Positions 11,639-24,261 of a stretch of 64,000 bases of DNA are shown here, in pieces; within the stretch, counting starts at the first letter, position 1, and every line of letters begins with the position of its first letter. The stretch is taken from contig NC_091257.1 of assembly GCF_042477335.2 (NCBI RefSeq), positions 44,424,501 to 44,488,500 of the forward strand. The letters run 5' to 3'. The notes beneath the pieces were generated by a model. The model had not been told where the DNA came from. It made no database searches and saw only the letters and a list, made by a program, of their open reading frames with translations. The stretch comes from Ovis canadensis. Taxonomy: Eukaryota > Chordata > Mammalia > Artiodactyla > Bovidae. Both the position numbers and the translations under genes were made by a program.

Positions 11639-11655
11639 AAAGTGACTCCATTTCT

Positions 11656-12690
11656 AATTGTGAAGGAAGCTATGACTGCGCCTTACCTTTTGCAATTGTG
11701 CATTTGAGCAGCACTTCTTGGGATCAGTGTGAGTGTGGTTTTCACCTCCTGCTGCTTATGATTCTGCTGAAACGCTTTCCTACTTGTTCAAACCAGCAGG
11801 GTGATGTCACCCTGAGAACTGCAGACCAGTTACATATGAAACTTCACTGTGGGTGAGTCTGGCTTGCTCCCTGTGGAACAAGGTAGGGCCTGAGTGGGTG
11901 CCGAGGAACCTGCCAGAGATGTTGCAGCATGTCAGTGGGCGCTGATCACCGAGAGGAGATTATATTTGTACCGATTAAGTCGAACAGGTTACACTGTCTT
12001 TCTCTAGTCCCTCTTCCCTACCCCATGGGCTCTAGAAGAGCCAGAGGATGGGCATGTGGGGAGATCCTCTGAGCCGCTGGCAAACACTGGAATCAAAAGG
12101 TGGGGGTGGACTTGGCACTGGACCAAAGATTAAAGATTCCAACTGCATGTGACTGGAGTGAGTTTTTAATACCTGAAGTCACTGAAAGCCCTGGAGTCTG
12201 CCCAAGATATCACTAAGGGTGGGAAAGGGAGAGTTGAAAGCATGGGTGAAAGCAGTGACTAAAGAAAAAGCATACCCATTTGATTTTATAAAAATAAAAA
12301 GAGCCAAATCCTAGGCCTATGTATCATTTTATTTATTCATAAATAGTGTCTCCTAGCAAAAACAGTACCACCCTTTGAAGAAGAAACTATAGTTAGATTC
12401 AAATCCCTCTTTGTGTTTATAGCCAGGGAAGAGGCTCATGTGAAAGATTTGCATACAATAAAACCTCATTGTTAAAGTTTGTTGAGGGTTATAGCCTGGT
12501 TGAATTTGTAAAAATTCTGAATTGGAGAATGCTTTTACAGAAATTTGTACAAAGTGATTAAAGTCATCCTTTTTCATTAAAATCAACCATTCACTCACAG
12601 AGCTTTCTTAGGTTATCCTTCTCATCCACTCGGGAGGGACACTTTAGCTGTTTACTCAGCATTGAAATGAGTTGGTGCTAATTGTTTTTC
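11656..12690. other. Unique intergenic sequence
   Basis: About 1 kb without a recognised repeat, exon or RNA gene. Confidence 0.55.
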
Positions 12691-12691
12691 T

Positions 12692-12857
12692 GAATTTATT
12701 TGGCAGCGCCAAGTCTTAGATGTGACACATGGGACCTGGCAGCATGTGAACTCTTAGTTGCAGTATGTGGGATCTAGTTCCCCGACCGGGGATGGAACCC
12801 AGCCCCCCTGCACTGGGAGCTCAGAGTCTTAGCTGCTGGACCACCAGGGGAATCCCT
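12692..12857 (-). repeat. CHR-type SINE
   Basis: The plus strand reads the reverse SINE: GGATCTAGTTCCCCGACC, then the GATGGAACC box B complement, then CTGGACCACCAGGGGAATCC, the 5' end. Confidence 0.9.
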
Positions 12858-13024
12858 AACTATTAATATGTTCTTTCATCCTCATTGACCTCAACTTGCC
12901 CCTTTCACACCAGAGTCTTCCCTATTGGTGGTACATTGTGTGACCATCAACAGAGGAAACTGATTTGATCATTGAAAGAAGTCAATGCTTGATGTTACAG
13001 CTGTTTAGTCCTCATAGCCTAACT

Positions 13025-13522
13025 TATAGAAAAAGAACAGAAACAGACTCACAGATATCGAGGGCAAACTAGTGGTTACCAGTGGGTGGGAGGAAGGGGG
13101 AAAAGGTGAGATGGGGTAGAGGATTAAGACACTCAAACTACTGTGTTTAAAATAAACAAGCTAAAAGGACATACTATACAGCACAGGGAAATAGAGCCAT
13201 TATTTTGTAATAACTTTAAATGGAGTATAATCTATAAAAACATTGGATCCTGAATGTACACCTGAAACTGACATAATATTGTAAATCAACCGGACTTCAG
13301 GAAAAACACTAATTTGCAAAGATACATGCACCCCAGTGCTCATAGTAGCATTAGCTACAGTTGCCAAGATATGGAAGCAAATGGAGAGTCCATCAGGAGA
13401 TGAATGGATGAAAATGTGGCATATATACACAATGGAGTCTTACTCAGCTGTAGAAAGAACTGAAATTTGCCATTTGCAGCAAAACAGATGGATCTGGAGG
13501 GCATTACACTAAATGAAACAGT
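13025..13522 (+). mobile_element. L1 3' UTR piece followed by an L1 ORF2 C-terminal piece
   Basis: 13025-13310 is an L1 3' UTR (ACTAGTGGTTACCAGTGGG to CATAATATTGTAAATCAACC). 13311-13522 is a decayed ORF2 C-terminal segment (GATACATGCACCCCAGTGC, ATGGAGTCTTACTCAGCTG). The order is inverted relative to one intact L1, so these are two insertions or a rearranged one. Confidence 0.8.
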
Positions 13523-14408
13523 AGAAAGTGGTGCCAGAGAAACTATTTCAGAGATGTTCAAGCACTACATATATGCATAGAATTACCACGAGGCTAGGCC
13601 TCCCACAGAGCATGGCAGCACTTATAGTTCCAATGGAGAAAACTAATGATTTATCACTGTCCATTGGTTTTTCTGCCTTGTTAAAGACCAAATGTTCAAA
13701 TGGTCCTCTTTAGTTGGACACATATGACTTCACATCATTGCTGGCATGAGTTTCCTGGAGGATGTGGGCTTAGAGATGAATTTTGCATAAAAATAAGAAT
13801 TTTTGGATCTTAGGTAGAGAGAGCAGAAGCCTTTGATGACAAATTGGAGCAGGGAGAAGAAAACCAAATGTCTTTTGCATAGTTGGCAGGGAAAGAACTC
13901 GTGAATAGACCTGGTAAGTGATATAATTAGGATAATTTGATAAAGAGTCTTGAAATCAAATGTGAATAAGTTGAATCCACTCAGAAGCATCCACCAGTTA
14001 TGTTGTCAAAGATGCAGGTGGGAAAAATGGATGTCACTACAGTGTTTGAACCTCTTGCAAGGACCAGAGTCTGGAGGAAAAACTGCCAGTTAGTGTGATT
14101 TATTTCAGATAAGAAATGACCCCAGATGGTCCCAGAGACTCTACAGTGGAGGAAGAAAACCAGCCAAACACACACACAAATTCAACAACAACAAAAATCC
14201 CCCATTACTTTAACAACAAGCTAGTTGCAGGAAGGAATAATTGATGAGCCTCCACATCCAAGGGACGATGACGATGGATACTCAGGTGGTCTAAGGGAAA
14301 TATGTTAGATGCTTAAGAGTAGTTACAGAGCTTTCTTGTAAATAAAATGAAGTATGATTACATTTGAAGTCAATTCCTACCAGGCCAGCCTTTGAATTGT
14401 TTACATTT
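13523..14408. other. Unique intergenic sequence
   Basis: No recognisable gene or repeat apart from an AACAACAACAA run near 14185. Confidence 0.55.
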
Positions 14409-14421
14409 ACTTCTATTTTGC

Positions 14422-14883
14422 CAACAAGGTCCGTCTAGTCAAAGCTATGGTTTTTCCAGTGGTCATGTATGGATGTGAGAGTTCGACTATAAACAAAGCT
14501 GAGCACTGAAGAATTGATGATTTTGAACTGTGGTGTTGGAGAAGACTCTTGAGAGTCCCTCGGACTGCAAGGAGATCCAACCAGTCCATTCTGAAGGAGA
14601 TCAACCCTGGGATTTCTTTGGAAGGAATGATGCTAAATCTGAAAGTCCAGTACTTTGGCCACCTCATGCGAAGAGTTGACTCATTGGAAAAGACTTTGAT
14701 GCTGGGAGGAATTGGGGACAGGAGGAAAAGGGGACGACAGAGGATGAGATGGTTGGATGACATCACCGACTCAATGGACATGAGCCTGAGTAAACTCCAG
14801 TAGTTGGTGATGGACAAGGAGGCCTGGCATGTTGCAGTCCATAGGGTCGCAAAGAGTCGGACATGACTGAGCGACTGAATTGA
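14422..14883 (+). mobile_element. BovB LINE 3' end with target-site duplication
   Basis: The C-terminal region of the BovB reverse transcriptase ORF (GRQRMRWLDDITDSMDM) plus the terminal GTCGGACATGACTGAGCGAC. It is bounded by ACTTCTATTTTGC at 14409-14421 and 14884-14896, so this is a 5'-truncated insertion of 462 bp. Confidence 0.95.
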
Positions 14884-15065
14884 ACTTCTATTTTGCATGT
14901 CAAATTGATTTTTTAAAAACAAACATCAACAAAATTCAAGAGGATCATGTTCCAGGTGAACACTGTTTTATCTCGTCAACATGTATTTATTGTATATTTT
15001 CTCTGTAGGTGATAGAAAGGATGAAACAGAGGTGTATTTGTTATATCAGGTATTAGAGCAGAGAC

Positions 15066-15690
15066 ATTAAAAAAATCATTTTATCTTGATGTATAGCTGA
15101 TTTACAATGATGTGTTAGTTTCAGGTTTATAGCAGTGATTCACTTATACGTATACATACATCTATTCTTTTTCAGATTCTTTTCTCATATAGGTTATTAG
15201 AGTATTGAGTAGAGTTTCCTGTGCTATACAGTAGGTCCCTGAATATAGTCATATGTACTGAATGAAGGCAGGAGGAGAAGGGAACAACAGAGAATAAGAT
15301 GGTTGGTGATGGCATCACCTACTCGATAGACATGAGTTTGAGCAAGCTCCAGGAGTTGGTGATGGACAAGTAAGCCTGGCGTGCTGCAGTCCATGGGGTC
15401 AAAAACAGTCGGACATGACTGAGCAACTAAACTGAACTGAACCTCCCAATTTATCCCTCCCACTACCTTTCCCCTTTGGTAACCATAAATCTGTTTTTTG
15501 TGTCTGCAAGTCTGTTTCTGTTTTGTAAATAAATTCATTTGTATCTTTTTTTAGATTCCACATCTAAGTGATAGCATATGATATTTGTCTTTCTCTGACT
15601 TATTCACTCAGTGTGACAATCTCTACATCCATCCATGTTGCTCCAGTTGTCGTTATTTCATTCCTTTTTATAGCTGAGTGAGACTTTTTA
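15066..15690 (-). mobile_element. L1 3' end split by a BovB fragment
   Basis: 15066-15260 and 15442-15690 are consecutive antisense L1 3' sequence (TTACAATGATGTGTTAGTTT; later ATTCCACATCTAAGTGATAG). They are interrupted by a plus-strand BovB 3' piece at 15261-15441 (GAGTTGGTGATGGACAAG to GAGCAACTAAACTGAACTG). The BovB is the later arrival. Confidence 0.88.
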
Positions 15691-16504
15691 ATATATTCTT
15701 TCATATTAACTCTACACCAGCTCTGTGATGTAGGCATTATTCTCATTTTCCATTTGGGAATCTGAGCCTCAACGAGGTTATGTAACTTATCCAAAATAGT
15801 ATCTTAGCAAGTTCTTACAGCACTCACAGTGCTGTGTTGCAAGTGCCTGCTTTCTTGTTAGAGCAGACGCCGGTCTACACAATGTGCTACCCTACTCTGT
15901 CATCAGAATCCACTTGCCCCTGTAGACAGACACCGCAAATGCCAGATACTCACTTTGGCAGCTTCTCTTGCAACTAGAGGTGGCACTACAACCCCGTCGT
16001 GTCGATGAGACATAAAGACTATTCCTGGAGGCCATCGGGGGAAGTTCATGGTGTGATGCATTCAGTGAGCAGATGCAGCTATTGTCCAGCCACCTGTTAG
16101 ATGGAAAAGATAAGAGCTTGGTCCTCAGTGCGTCTTGAGCTCTAGGACCACCACCTGCAGGCTTTCATTAGGGGAGAAAAATAACCTCCTAGAGTTCAGG
16201 TTTCTGGGATTTGGATATTGTCTTACTTGGAGCTGAGAGAATTCTACCAACACAGACAGGCCAGGCTTGCCTCTGTAGACCCGAATTCTCACCACCCACT
16301 TGGAGGGGGAGCGCCCTGCCAGCAAGTCACTGCAGGGAGACAGGGCAGCCTGCCTAGGGCAGGCAGAACCATCAAATGACCCTGTCTGAAAACATCCACT
16401 GCCAAAGGGTTTGAAGGCCAAGCTGGATTCTCTCTTTTGGGAATTTCAACTGGAGATGTAGGGAAATGGTTATTTACCAGAGGAGGGAGAAGTAAACACA
16501 AAAA
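15691..16504. other. Unique intergenic sequence
   Basis: Nothing recognisable. Confidence 0.5.
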
Positions 16505-16790
16505 TGAGAACTTCCCTGGTGGTCCAGTGGTTAAGAATTCACCTGCCGATGCAAGGGCCACAGGTTCGATCCCTGGTTCAGGGAGATTTCGGGGCAACTA
16601 AGCCTGTACGTCACAACTACTGCGCCTGTGCACCTACAGCCCATGGTCCACAAGAGAAGTCACTGCAGCGAGAAGCCCACATACCGCAACAAAGAGGAGC
16701 CCCTGCTTGCCGCAACTACGGAAAACCCTCTCGCAGCAGCGAAGGCCCAGTGCAGCTGTAGATAAACGAAACAAGACGAAATGAGCAAAA
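16505..16790 (+). repeat. CHR-type SINE, long form
   Basis: ACTTCCCTGGTGGTCCAGTG head, intact GGTTCGATCCCTGGTTCAGG, CCACAACTACTGCGCC body. Confidence 0.92.
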
Positions 16791-17345
16791 CAGAAGCTAT
16801 GAGAAAAGCGGAGTCATATCAAGATGGTGAAGTGCGCTCCAGCGATTACCACATGTCACCTCCTGATGCCCAGAGGATGAGATGACCAGAGGTGGAGATG
16901 ACGGTGTGGACCAGTTATTCTTCTGAGGCCTCAGCTCCAGCCTCAGCTGAATTCTGCTGTTTAATGATCCTCTTCTCAATTTCATTTTTAGTTTCTAGGG
17001 AAAATTGCCTGAGAAGGGAAGGGGAGCTAAGAGAGCCCAGGCTGAGATGAGCCTGTTGTTTGCTCCTTAAGCATCTAGGAGCTTAGGAAAGCAGGCCTTC
17101 CTCTCAGAGCCTCCCAGCAGGCCCTGGATTCTAGGAAACCCCCTGAGATCTGATGGACGCAGAGGCCAGGGCACCCCCAGGACAGAATCCAGGGGACTCA
17201 GAGCAGCCTAGGCCTTTCTCTCCAACGTCAGGACCATGCTGTTTCCTTGCCAAATCCTCCAATTAGACCAGTACTTTCTTTTCTTCTTTTTTCTATTGAC
17301 ATATACTTTCTGTACAATATTATATGTTACAGGTATACAATATAT
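16791..17345. other. Unique intergenic sequence
   Basis: No feature recognised. Confidence 0.5.
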
Positions 17346-17568
17346 TGGGTTTCCCAGGTGGCAGGAGTGGTAAAGAACCTGCCTGCCAATTCAGGAGATG
17401 TAAGAGACTTGGGTTAGATCCCTGGGTCAGGAAGATCCCCTGGAGGAGGGCACAGCAAACCACCCCAGTATTCTTGCTTGGAGAATCCCATGGACAGAGA
17501 GCCTGTCAGGCTACAGCCCATAGGGTTACAAAGAGTCAGACACGACTGAAGTGACTTAGCACACACGT
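17346..17568 (+). repeat. Bov-tA SINE
   Basis: Complete element from GGTTTCCCAGGTGGCAGGAG to GACACGACTGAAGTGACTTAG with a CACACACA tail. Confidence 0.93.
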
Positions 17569-17639
17569 ACACACACAATATATATATTGATTCACAGTTT
17601 TTAAAGTTTATACTCCATTTATAGTTTTTTAAATAAATA

Positions 17640-17778
17640 TATATTTTTAAAAATTTTTATTTTTACTTTATTTTACTTTACAATACTGTATTGGTTTTGC
17701 CATACATTGACATGAATCCACCACGGGTGTACATGCGATCCCAAACATGAACCCCCCTCCAACCTCCCTCCCCACTAA
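17640..17778 (-). mobile_element. L1 3' terminus
   Basis: The plus strand reads TTACAATACTGTATTGGTTTT, GCCATACATTGACATGAATC, then AACATGAACCCCCCTCC. This is the same L1 3' UTR type as at 3512 and 51924. Confidence 0.9.
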
Positions 17779-17845
17779 ATATATTTTTTATGTGGACCAT
17801 TTAAAAAGTCTTCACTGAATTTGTCACAATATTGCTTCTGTTTTT

Positions 17846-17972
17846 GTTTTTTATATTTTGGCTTTTTGGCCACAATCCATGTGAGATCTTAGCTCCACAA
17901 CCAGGGATTGAACTGGCACTCTTGCAGTGTAAGCGTGGAGTCCTAAGCACTGGACCACCAGGCATGTCCTGA
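17846..17972 (-). repeat. CHR-type SINE
   Basis: GATCTTAGCTCCACAACCAGG through CACTGGACCACCAGGCATGTC on the plus strand, i.e. the SINE in reverse. Confidence 0.88.
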
Positions 17973-18721
17973 GAGGATGGCATCTTAAGGTGTAAAGTAA
18001 ACTTTCCACTTAGAACAATAGTTCTGACATTTTCACCAACCATTTAAACATTACTAGAAAATGTAATCCTGTCTTCAGTAAAAGGAATTATTTCATGCCT
18101 ATGATAATTAATAGTGAATGGCTTAGGAAAGGTTTTTTTCGTCATATGGACTGTTGACATAGTTGTGCAGAAGACACCACAATTTTAAAGTTTGAAGTGC
18201 ATCCAATTTTCATGATGAAATTTTAAGTGATTTCTTTATATAACTATCTTTTCGCATTTTTTTTTCAACCCAGATAATGGGTTGTATAACACCTGCCATC
18301 ATGCTTTATGCTTTAACTTGTACTTCGTTTTTCTAAAATTATTTGTTATTTGGGACAAATGAACTTACAGAAGTATCTTTCTGAGATCAAGCCCGATTTC
18401 AGAATTTTCATATATATTTCAGGAGAAAATGCGAAGAATACTGCACTTTTTGAAAAAGGATCTCCTTAGCAAAACTATTAAAATCCATACCTACTGCTGG
18501 GAAAATATTCCAATAGTGTGATATTATGACCTGCGCTGTAAATGTTAAGAAATTCAAGAATCATGCCCCTATCCTCTGCTATCTGCAGTGCCATCATATC
18601 CATCCCCCCAGCACCCTCCACGGGTCCACCCATGGAGTCAGTTGTCTGAAAATTATTGTGGGACATTTCGAGGTTCTCAATACAAATGCAAGTAACCAGA
18701 AGCTTTTAAGAAGTATGGATC
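17973..18721. other. Unique intergenic sequence
   Basis: AT-rich, nothing recognised. Confidence 0.5.
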
Positions 18722-19100
18722 TTTAAAAAATTTATTATTGGAGTTGAATTGCTTTACAATGTTGTGTTGGTTTCTGCTGTACAACAAAATTAATCAGCTG
18801 TATGTATGTGTGCTGTGCTTAGTTGCTTCAGTTGTGTCCGACTCTTTGCAACCATATGGACTGTAGCCCCCCAGGCTCCTTTGTCCATGGGGATTCTCCA
18901 GGCAAGAATACTGGACTGGGTTGCCATGCCCTCCTCCAGGGGATCTTCCCAACCCAGCAATCGAACCCAGGTCTCCCGCATTGCAGGCAGATTCTTTACC
19001 GTCCTAGCCACCAGGGAAGCCCAAGAATAATAGTGGATAGCCTATCCCTTCTCCACGGGAATGGAACTTCCCAACCCAGGAATCGAACCGGGTTCTCCTC
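18722..19100 (-). repeat. L1 3' terminus plus Bov-tA SINE and a second SINE fragment
   Basis: 18722-18806 is antisense L1 terminus (TTGCTTTACAATGTTGTGTT). 18808-19022 is a complete reverse Bov-tA. 19030-19100 repeats its head region (CCAACCCAGGAATCGAACC), a partial second copy. Confidence 0.88.
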
Positions 19101-19446
19101 CCTCTTGAACCTCCCTCTCACCAACAAAGGTGGGTATTTAAGAGCACTCCTTCCTGCGTGCTCTTTTCATGGTAAGTCTGTGACTCATTTCATGGCATAA
19201 CCTTAAGAGAAGTCAGTTTTTAAATTTTCACGTGACATTATGATGATCCTTCTGAAAGATGTCACATACCTTTCCATATTTAGTGGCTCAGTTGGTCCAT
19301 TCATTCTTCTATTCATTTCTTCAACATGGAAATGCATACTATCACCCCAACTTGTTTGAGGATATTTGGGGAATAGAAGAGTAACTATTGAGGTTGTAAG
19401 AATCAAGCTAAATCCCTCCTTAGTGTTGATTTTAATAGTCAGTTTT

Positions 19447-19647
19447 GACACCTGAAACTAACACAACATTGTAAATCAACTATACTCCAATATAAATTAA
19501 AACAAGGACTTCCCCGGTGGCCCATTGGTAAAGAATCTGCTTGCTAATGCAGGAAACACGGGATTGATCCCTGGTCTGGGAAGATCCCACATGCCCCAGA
19601 CCAACTAAGCCTGAGTGCCACAGCTACTGAAGCCTGTGTGCTCTAGA

Positions 19648-19682
<35 letters not shown>

Positions 19683-19865
19683 CTAGAGCCTGTGCTCAGA
19701 TATGAAGAGTATTCCCTGCTTGCAGCAGTTAGAGAAAGCTGATGCACAGCTATGAAGAAACTAAGTTTTATGCACAGAAAAAAGTAAAAAAATAAAACAA
19801 AAAAACATCTGAAACGAACACAACACTGTAAATCAACTATACTCCAATAAAAATTAAAAAACGAA
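19447..19865 (+). repeat. CHR-type SINE between two copies of an L1 tail
   Basis: 19447-19505 and 19806-19865 are both L1 3' termini (ACTGTAAATCAACTATACTCC and its near copy). Between them lies a CHR-type SINE (19507-19795, starting GGACTTCCCCGGTGGCCC) with an internal (TG)n at 19651-19680. Confidence 0.87.
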
Positions 19866-21194
19866 ACAAAAGACAATCAATTTTGAATTGAATGTTCTAC
19901 ATACCATTATTTCACATGAAACTCCTTCTTCTTCCTCACTGAAATCAGCCTATGGCTGCTCTGGCATCCTCTTACCTTATCCTTCTCTCTTTTTCTTTCT
20001 CTCCCTTTGGATAAGGCAGAAAGAAATGAAGAGAGGTGTTATTTTGCTTTTTGGAGATTCTTCAGGAACCAGACCTCTCTGGAGGGCAGAAACACCACAA
20101 TAGAAAGTAAAGGTCAAGTTGCCTGCGGTGAAGCACAGGCTTTTGTTTGGCTGCTCTGTGTATTCCTCTGCTGGGCCCTGGAACCTCTGATTGTGCAGAG
20201 CAAGAACAGTCTGGTACTTTCTAATCCTGTAGCTGCTTTCATCACAGGTAGGGACAGGAAGAGCATGCTTGGGTTTCAGGGAAGCTGAATTTCTAGCTGC
20301 CTTTCAAACTTTTGGTGAGTCATCCTCTTGGATAAGTGAGAGAGAGGATACAGAGTGGCCGAGGGTAGGCAAAGATGCTCCTCCCAGATACCTCCTGCCT
20401 TCTTCCTGAGCCTCATGTTTCCTAGCCAGATCCCAGCTCTGACTTGAACATTGAATCTGGACTGTTAACTCAGGTTCATTTCACTCTGAACAGCCTGCTT
20501 CTCAGCTTACCTGTGTCTGATTTTTATCCTGGATTTCAGAACCTGATACTGCTGTTTTCCTTCTGATTTTCTAGCATAGATTTATTCCCCCTGCTGTTTT
20601 GGATTCTCAACCTTGGTTTCTGACATGTTGAGGCTGGGAAGCCGAACTGGGTCCTCGGGGAGCACCCAGTCCTCCGCTCTGTGCGTCAGCTATTGGACAT
20701 GACCGTGGGGGTGCAGTTTGCCTTGCTGCCCGCATCTCTGAGCTCTAGAACTTCTATGTCTTATTTTCAAATCCTCTTTTTTTTTTCTTTTTTTAAACTA
20801 GGTACAGTGTTCTTCATGACTGTGAGTAGAACAAATCCTTTGTACTGTGGGTAATTAGAGATGAAGAAAGGTTTGCTTTCATCAACATTTTTTAAATTAG
20901 CTGTTGTACTGATAGCTCAAGTCACACCTGACTTTCTTTTGAGATAACTGTGACAGTGTGAGCTATCACTTAGCACAACTGCCTACCTCTGTGGTGGCAT
21001 TTCTCCAATTTGTAATGCAGTTGGGGTGACTTCTAGGAGTTCATGTGAATAATCTACAGTCATTCAATTTCAGTTGTCACACACTGAGTGACTGAATCTC
21101 ATGAAGCATTCTTTGACACCAGTCTTTTGAAAAACAAAAAGCCTATTTATGAGGAGGTGAACAATAAGAAATGATAAAAATTTCAAATGAATAG
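19866..21194. other. Unique intergenic sequence
   Basis: About 1.3 kb with no recognised element; a short poly-T tract lies near 20779. Confidence 0.5.
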
Positions 21195-21375
21195 CAGTGA
21201 AAGTGAAAGTCACTCTGTCATGTCCAACTTTTTGTGACCCGATGGACTATACAGTTCATGGGAGTCTCCAGGCCAGAATACTGGAGTGGGTAGCCATTCC
21301 CTTCTCCAGGGGATCTTCCCAACCTAGGGATTAAAACCCAGGTCTCCCATGTTGCAGGCGGATTCATTGGCCCAA
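21195..21375 (-). repeat. Bov-tA SINE (Bov-tA3-like tail)
   Basis: Reverse SINE carrying the AGTGAAAGTGAAAGTC 3' tail. Its tRNA head is partly lost near 21372. Confidence 0.88.
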
Positions 21376-21448
21376 CTCCTCCTGACCCTACAGATAGAAT
21401 GGTCGCTTCCTTATGCAGGATTTGATGGGAGAAAGATGCAGTAATGTT

Positions 21449-24247
21449 TTTTTTTGTTTGTTTGTTTGTTTGTTTTTTAGTTTTTTATTTTTTAAATTTT
21501 AAAATCTTTAATTCTTACATGCATTCCCAAACATGAACCCCCCTCCCACCTCCCTCCCCATAACATCTTTCTGGGTCATCCCCATGCACCAGCCCCAAGC
21601 ATGCTGCATCCTGCATCAGACATAGACTGGGGATTCAACTCACATGATAGTATACATGTTAGAATGTCATTCTCCCAAATCATCCCACCCTCTCCCTCTC
21701 CCTCTGAGTCCAAAAGTCCGTTATACACATCTGTGTCTCTTTCCCTGTCTTGCATACAGGGTCGTCATTGCCATCTTCCTAAATTCCATATATATGTGTT
21801 AGTATACTGTATTGGTGTTTTTCTTTCTGGCTTACTTCACTCTGTATAATCGGCTCCAGTTTCATCCATCTCATCAGAACTGATTCAAATGAATTCTTTT
21901 TAACGGCTGAGTAATACTCCATTGTGTATATGTACCACAGCTTTCTTATCCATTCATCTGCTGATGGACATCTAGGTTGTTTCCATGTCCTGGCTATTAT
22001 AAACAGTGCTGCGATGAACATTGGGGTACATGTGTCTCTTTCAATTCTGGTTTCCTCGGTGTGTATGCCCAGCAGTGGGATTGCTGGGTCATAAGGTAGT
22101 TCTATTTGCAATTTTTTAAGGAATCTCCATACTGTTCTCCATAGTGGCTGTACTAGTTTGCATTCCCACCAACAGTGTAGGAGGGTTCCCTTTTCTCCAC
22201 ACCCTCTCCAGCATTTATTGCTTGCAGATTTTTGGATCGCAGCCATTCTGACTGGTGTGAAGTGGTACCTCATTGTGGTTTTGATTTGCATTTCTCTAAT
22301 AATGAGTGATGTTGAGCATCTTTTCATGTGTTTGTTAGCCATCCGTATGTCTTCTTTGGAGAAATGTCTATTTAGTTCTTTGGCCCATTTTTTGATTGGG
22401 TCATTTATTTTTCTGGAGTTGAGCTGCATAAGTTGCTTGTATATTTTTGAGATTAGTTGTTTGTCAGTTGCTTCATTTGCTATTATTTTCTCCCATTCAG
22501 AAGGCTGTCTGTTCACCTTGCTTATATTTTCCTTTGTTGTGCAGAAGCTTTTAATTTTAATTAGATCCCATTTGTTTATTTTTGCTTTTATTTCCAGAAT
22601 TCTGGGAGGTGGATCATAGAGGATCCTGCTGTGATTTATGTCGGAGAGTGTTTTGCCTATGTTCTCCTCTAGGAGTTTTATAGTTTCTGATCTTACATTT
22701 AGATCTTTAATCCATTTTGAGTTTATTTTTGTGTGCGGTGTTAGAAAGTGATCTAGTTTCATTCTTTTACAAGTGGTTGACCAGTTTTCCCAGCACCACT
22801 TGTTAAAGAGATTGTCTTTACTCCATTGTATATTCTTGCCTCCTTTGTCAAAGATAAGGTGTCCATATGTGTGTGGATTTATCTCTGGGCTTTCTATTTT
22901 GTTCCATTGATCTATATGTCTGTCTTTGTGCCAGTACCATAGTGTCTAGAAAATCTTAACAGACCCATCACAAGCACGGAAATTGATACAGTAATCAGAA
23001 ATCTTCCAGCAAACAAAAGCCCAGGTCCAGACGGCTTCACAGCTGAATTCTACCAAAAATTTCGAGAAGAGCTAACACCTATCCTCCTCAAACTCTTCCA
23101 GAAAATTGCAGAGGAAGGTAAACTTCCAAACTCATTCTATGAGGCCACCATCACCCTAATACCAAAACCTGACAAAGATGTCACAAAAAAAGAAAACTAC
23201 AGGCCAATATCTCTGATGAACATAGATGCAAAAATCCTGAACAAAATTCTAGCAATCAGAATCCAACAACACATTAAAAAGATCATACACCATGACCAAG
23301 TGGGCTTTATCCCAGGGATGCAAGGATTCTTCAATATCCGCAAATCAATCAATGTAATTCACCACATTAACAAATTGAAAAATAAAAACCATATGATTAT
23401 CTCAATAGATGCAGAGAAGGCCTTTGACAAAATTCAACATCCATTTATGATAAAAACTCTCCAGAAAGCAGGAATAGAAGGAACATACCTCAACATAATA
23501 AAAGCTATCTATGACAAACCCACAGCAAACATTATCCTCAATGGTGAAAAATTGAAAGCATTTCCCCTAAAGTCAGGAACAAGACAAGGGTGTCCACTTT
23601 CACCGCTACTATTCAACATAGTTCTGGAAGTTTTGGCCACAGCAATCAGAGCAGAAAAAGAAATAAAAGGAATCCAAATTGGAAAAGAAGAAGTAAAACT
23701 CTCACTGTTTGCAGATGACATGATCCTCTACATGGAAAACCCTAAAGACTCCACCAGAAAATTACTAGAACTAATCAATGAATATAGTAAAGTTGCAGGA
23801 TATAAAATCAACACACAGAAATCCCTTGCATTCCTATACACAAATAATGAGAAAGTAGAAAAAGAAATTAAGGAAACAATTCCATTCACCATTGCAACGA
23901 AAAGAATAAAATACTTAGGAATATATCTACCTAAAGAAACTAAAGACCTATATATAGAAAACTATAAAACACTGATGAAAGAAATCAAAGAGGACACTAA
24001 TAGATGGAGAAATATACCATGTTCATGGATTGGAAGAATCAATATAGTGAAAATGAGTATACTACCCAAAGCAATTTACAAATTCAATGCAATCCCTATC
24101 AAGCTACCAGCCACATTTTTCACAGAACTAGAACAAATAATTTCAAGATTTGTATGGAAATACAAAAAACCTCGAATAGCCAAAGCAATCTTGAGAAAGA
24201 AGAATGGAACTGGAGGAATCAACTTGCCTGACTTCAGGCTCTACTAC
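21449..24247 (-). mobile_element. L1 with 5' inversion (twin priming), 14-bp target duplication
   Basis: The 3' part lies on the minus strand at 21449-22943. It runs from the poly-T / (TTTG)n tail through the 3' UTR into a 327-codon open C-terminal ORF2 piece (21779-22762). The upstream ORF2 part is inverted (plus strand, 22944-24247) and encodes the reverse transcriptase with [21 protein letters not shown] and FADDMILY. The L1 sequence runs almost continuously across the break, with only about 20 bp missing. GATGCAGTAATGTT flanks the unit at 21435-21448 and 24248-24261. The ORF2 pieces read without a stop on both sides, so this is a recent but defective insertion. Confidence 0.96.
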
Positions 24248-24261
24248 GATGCAGTAATGTT

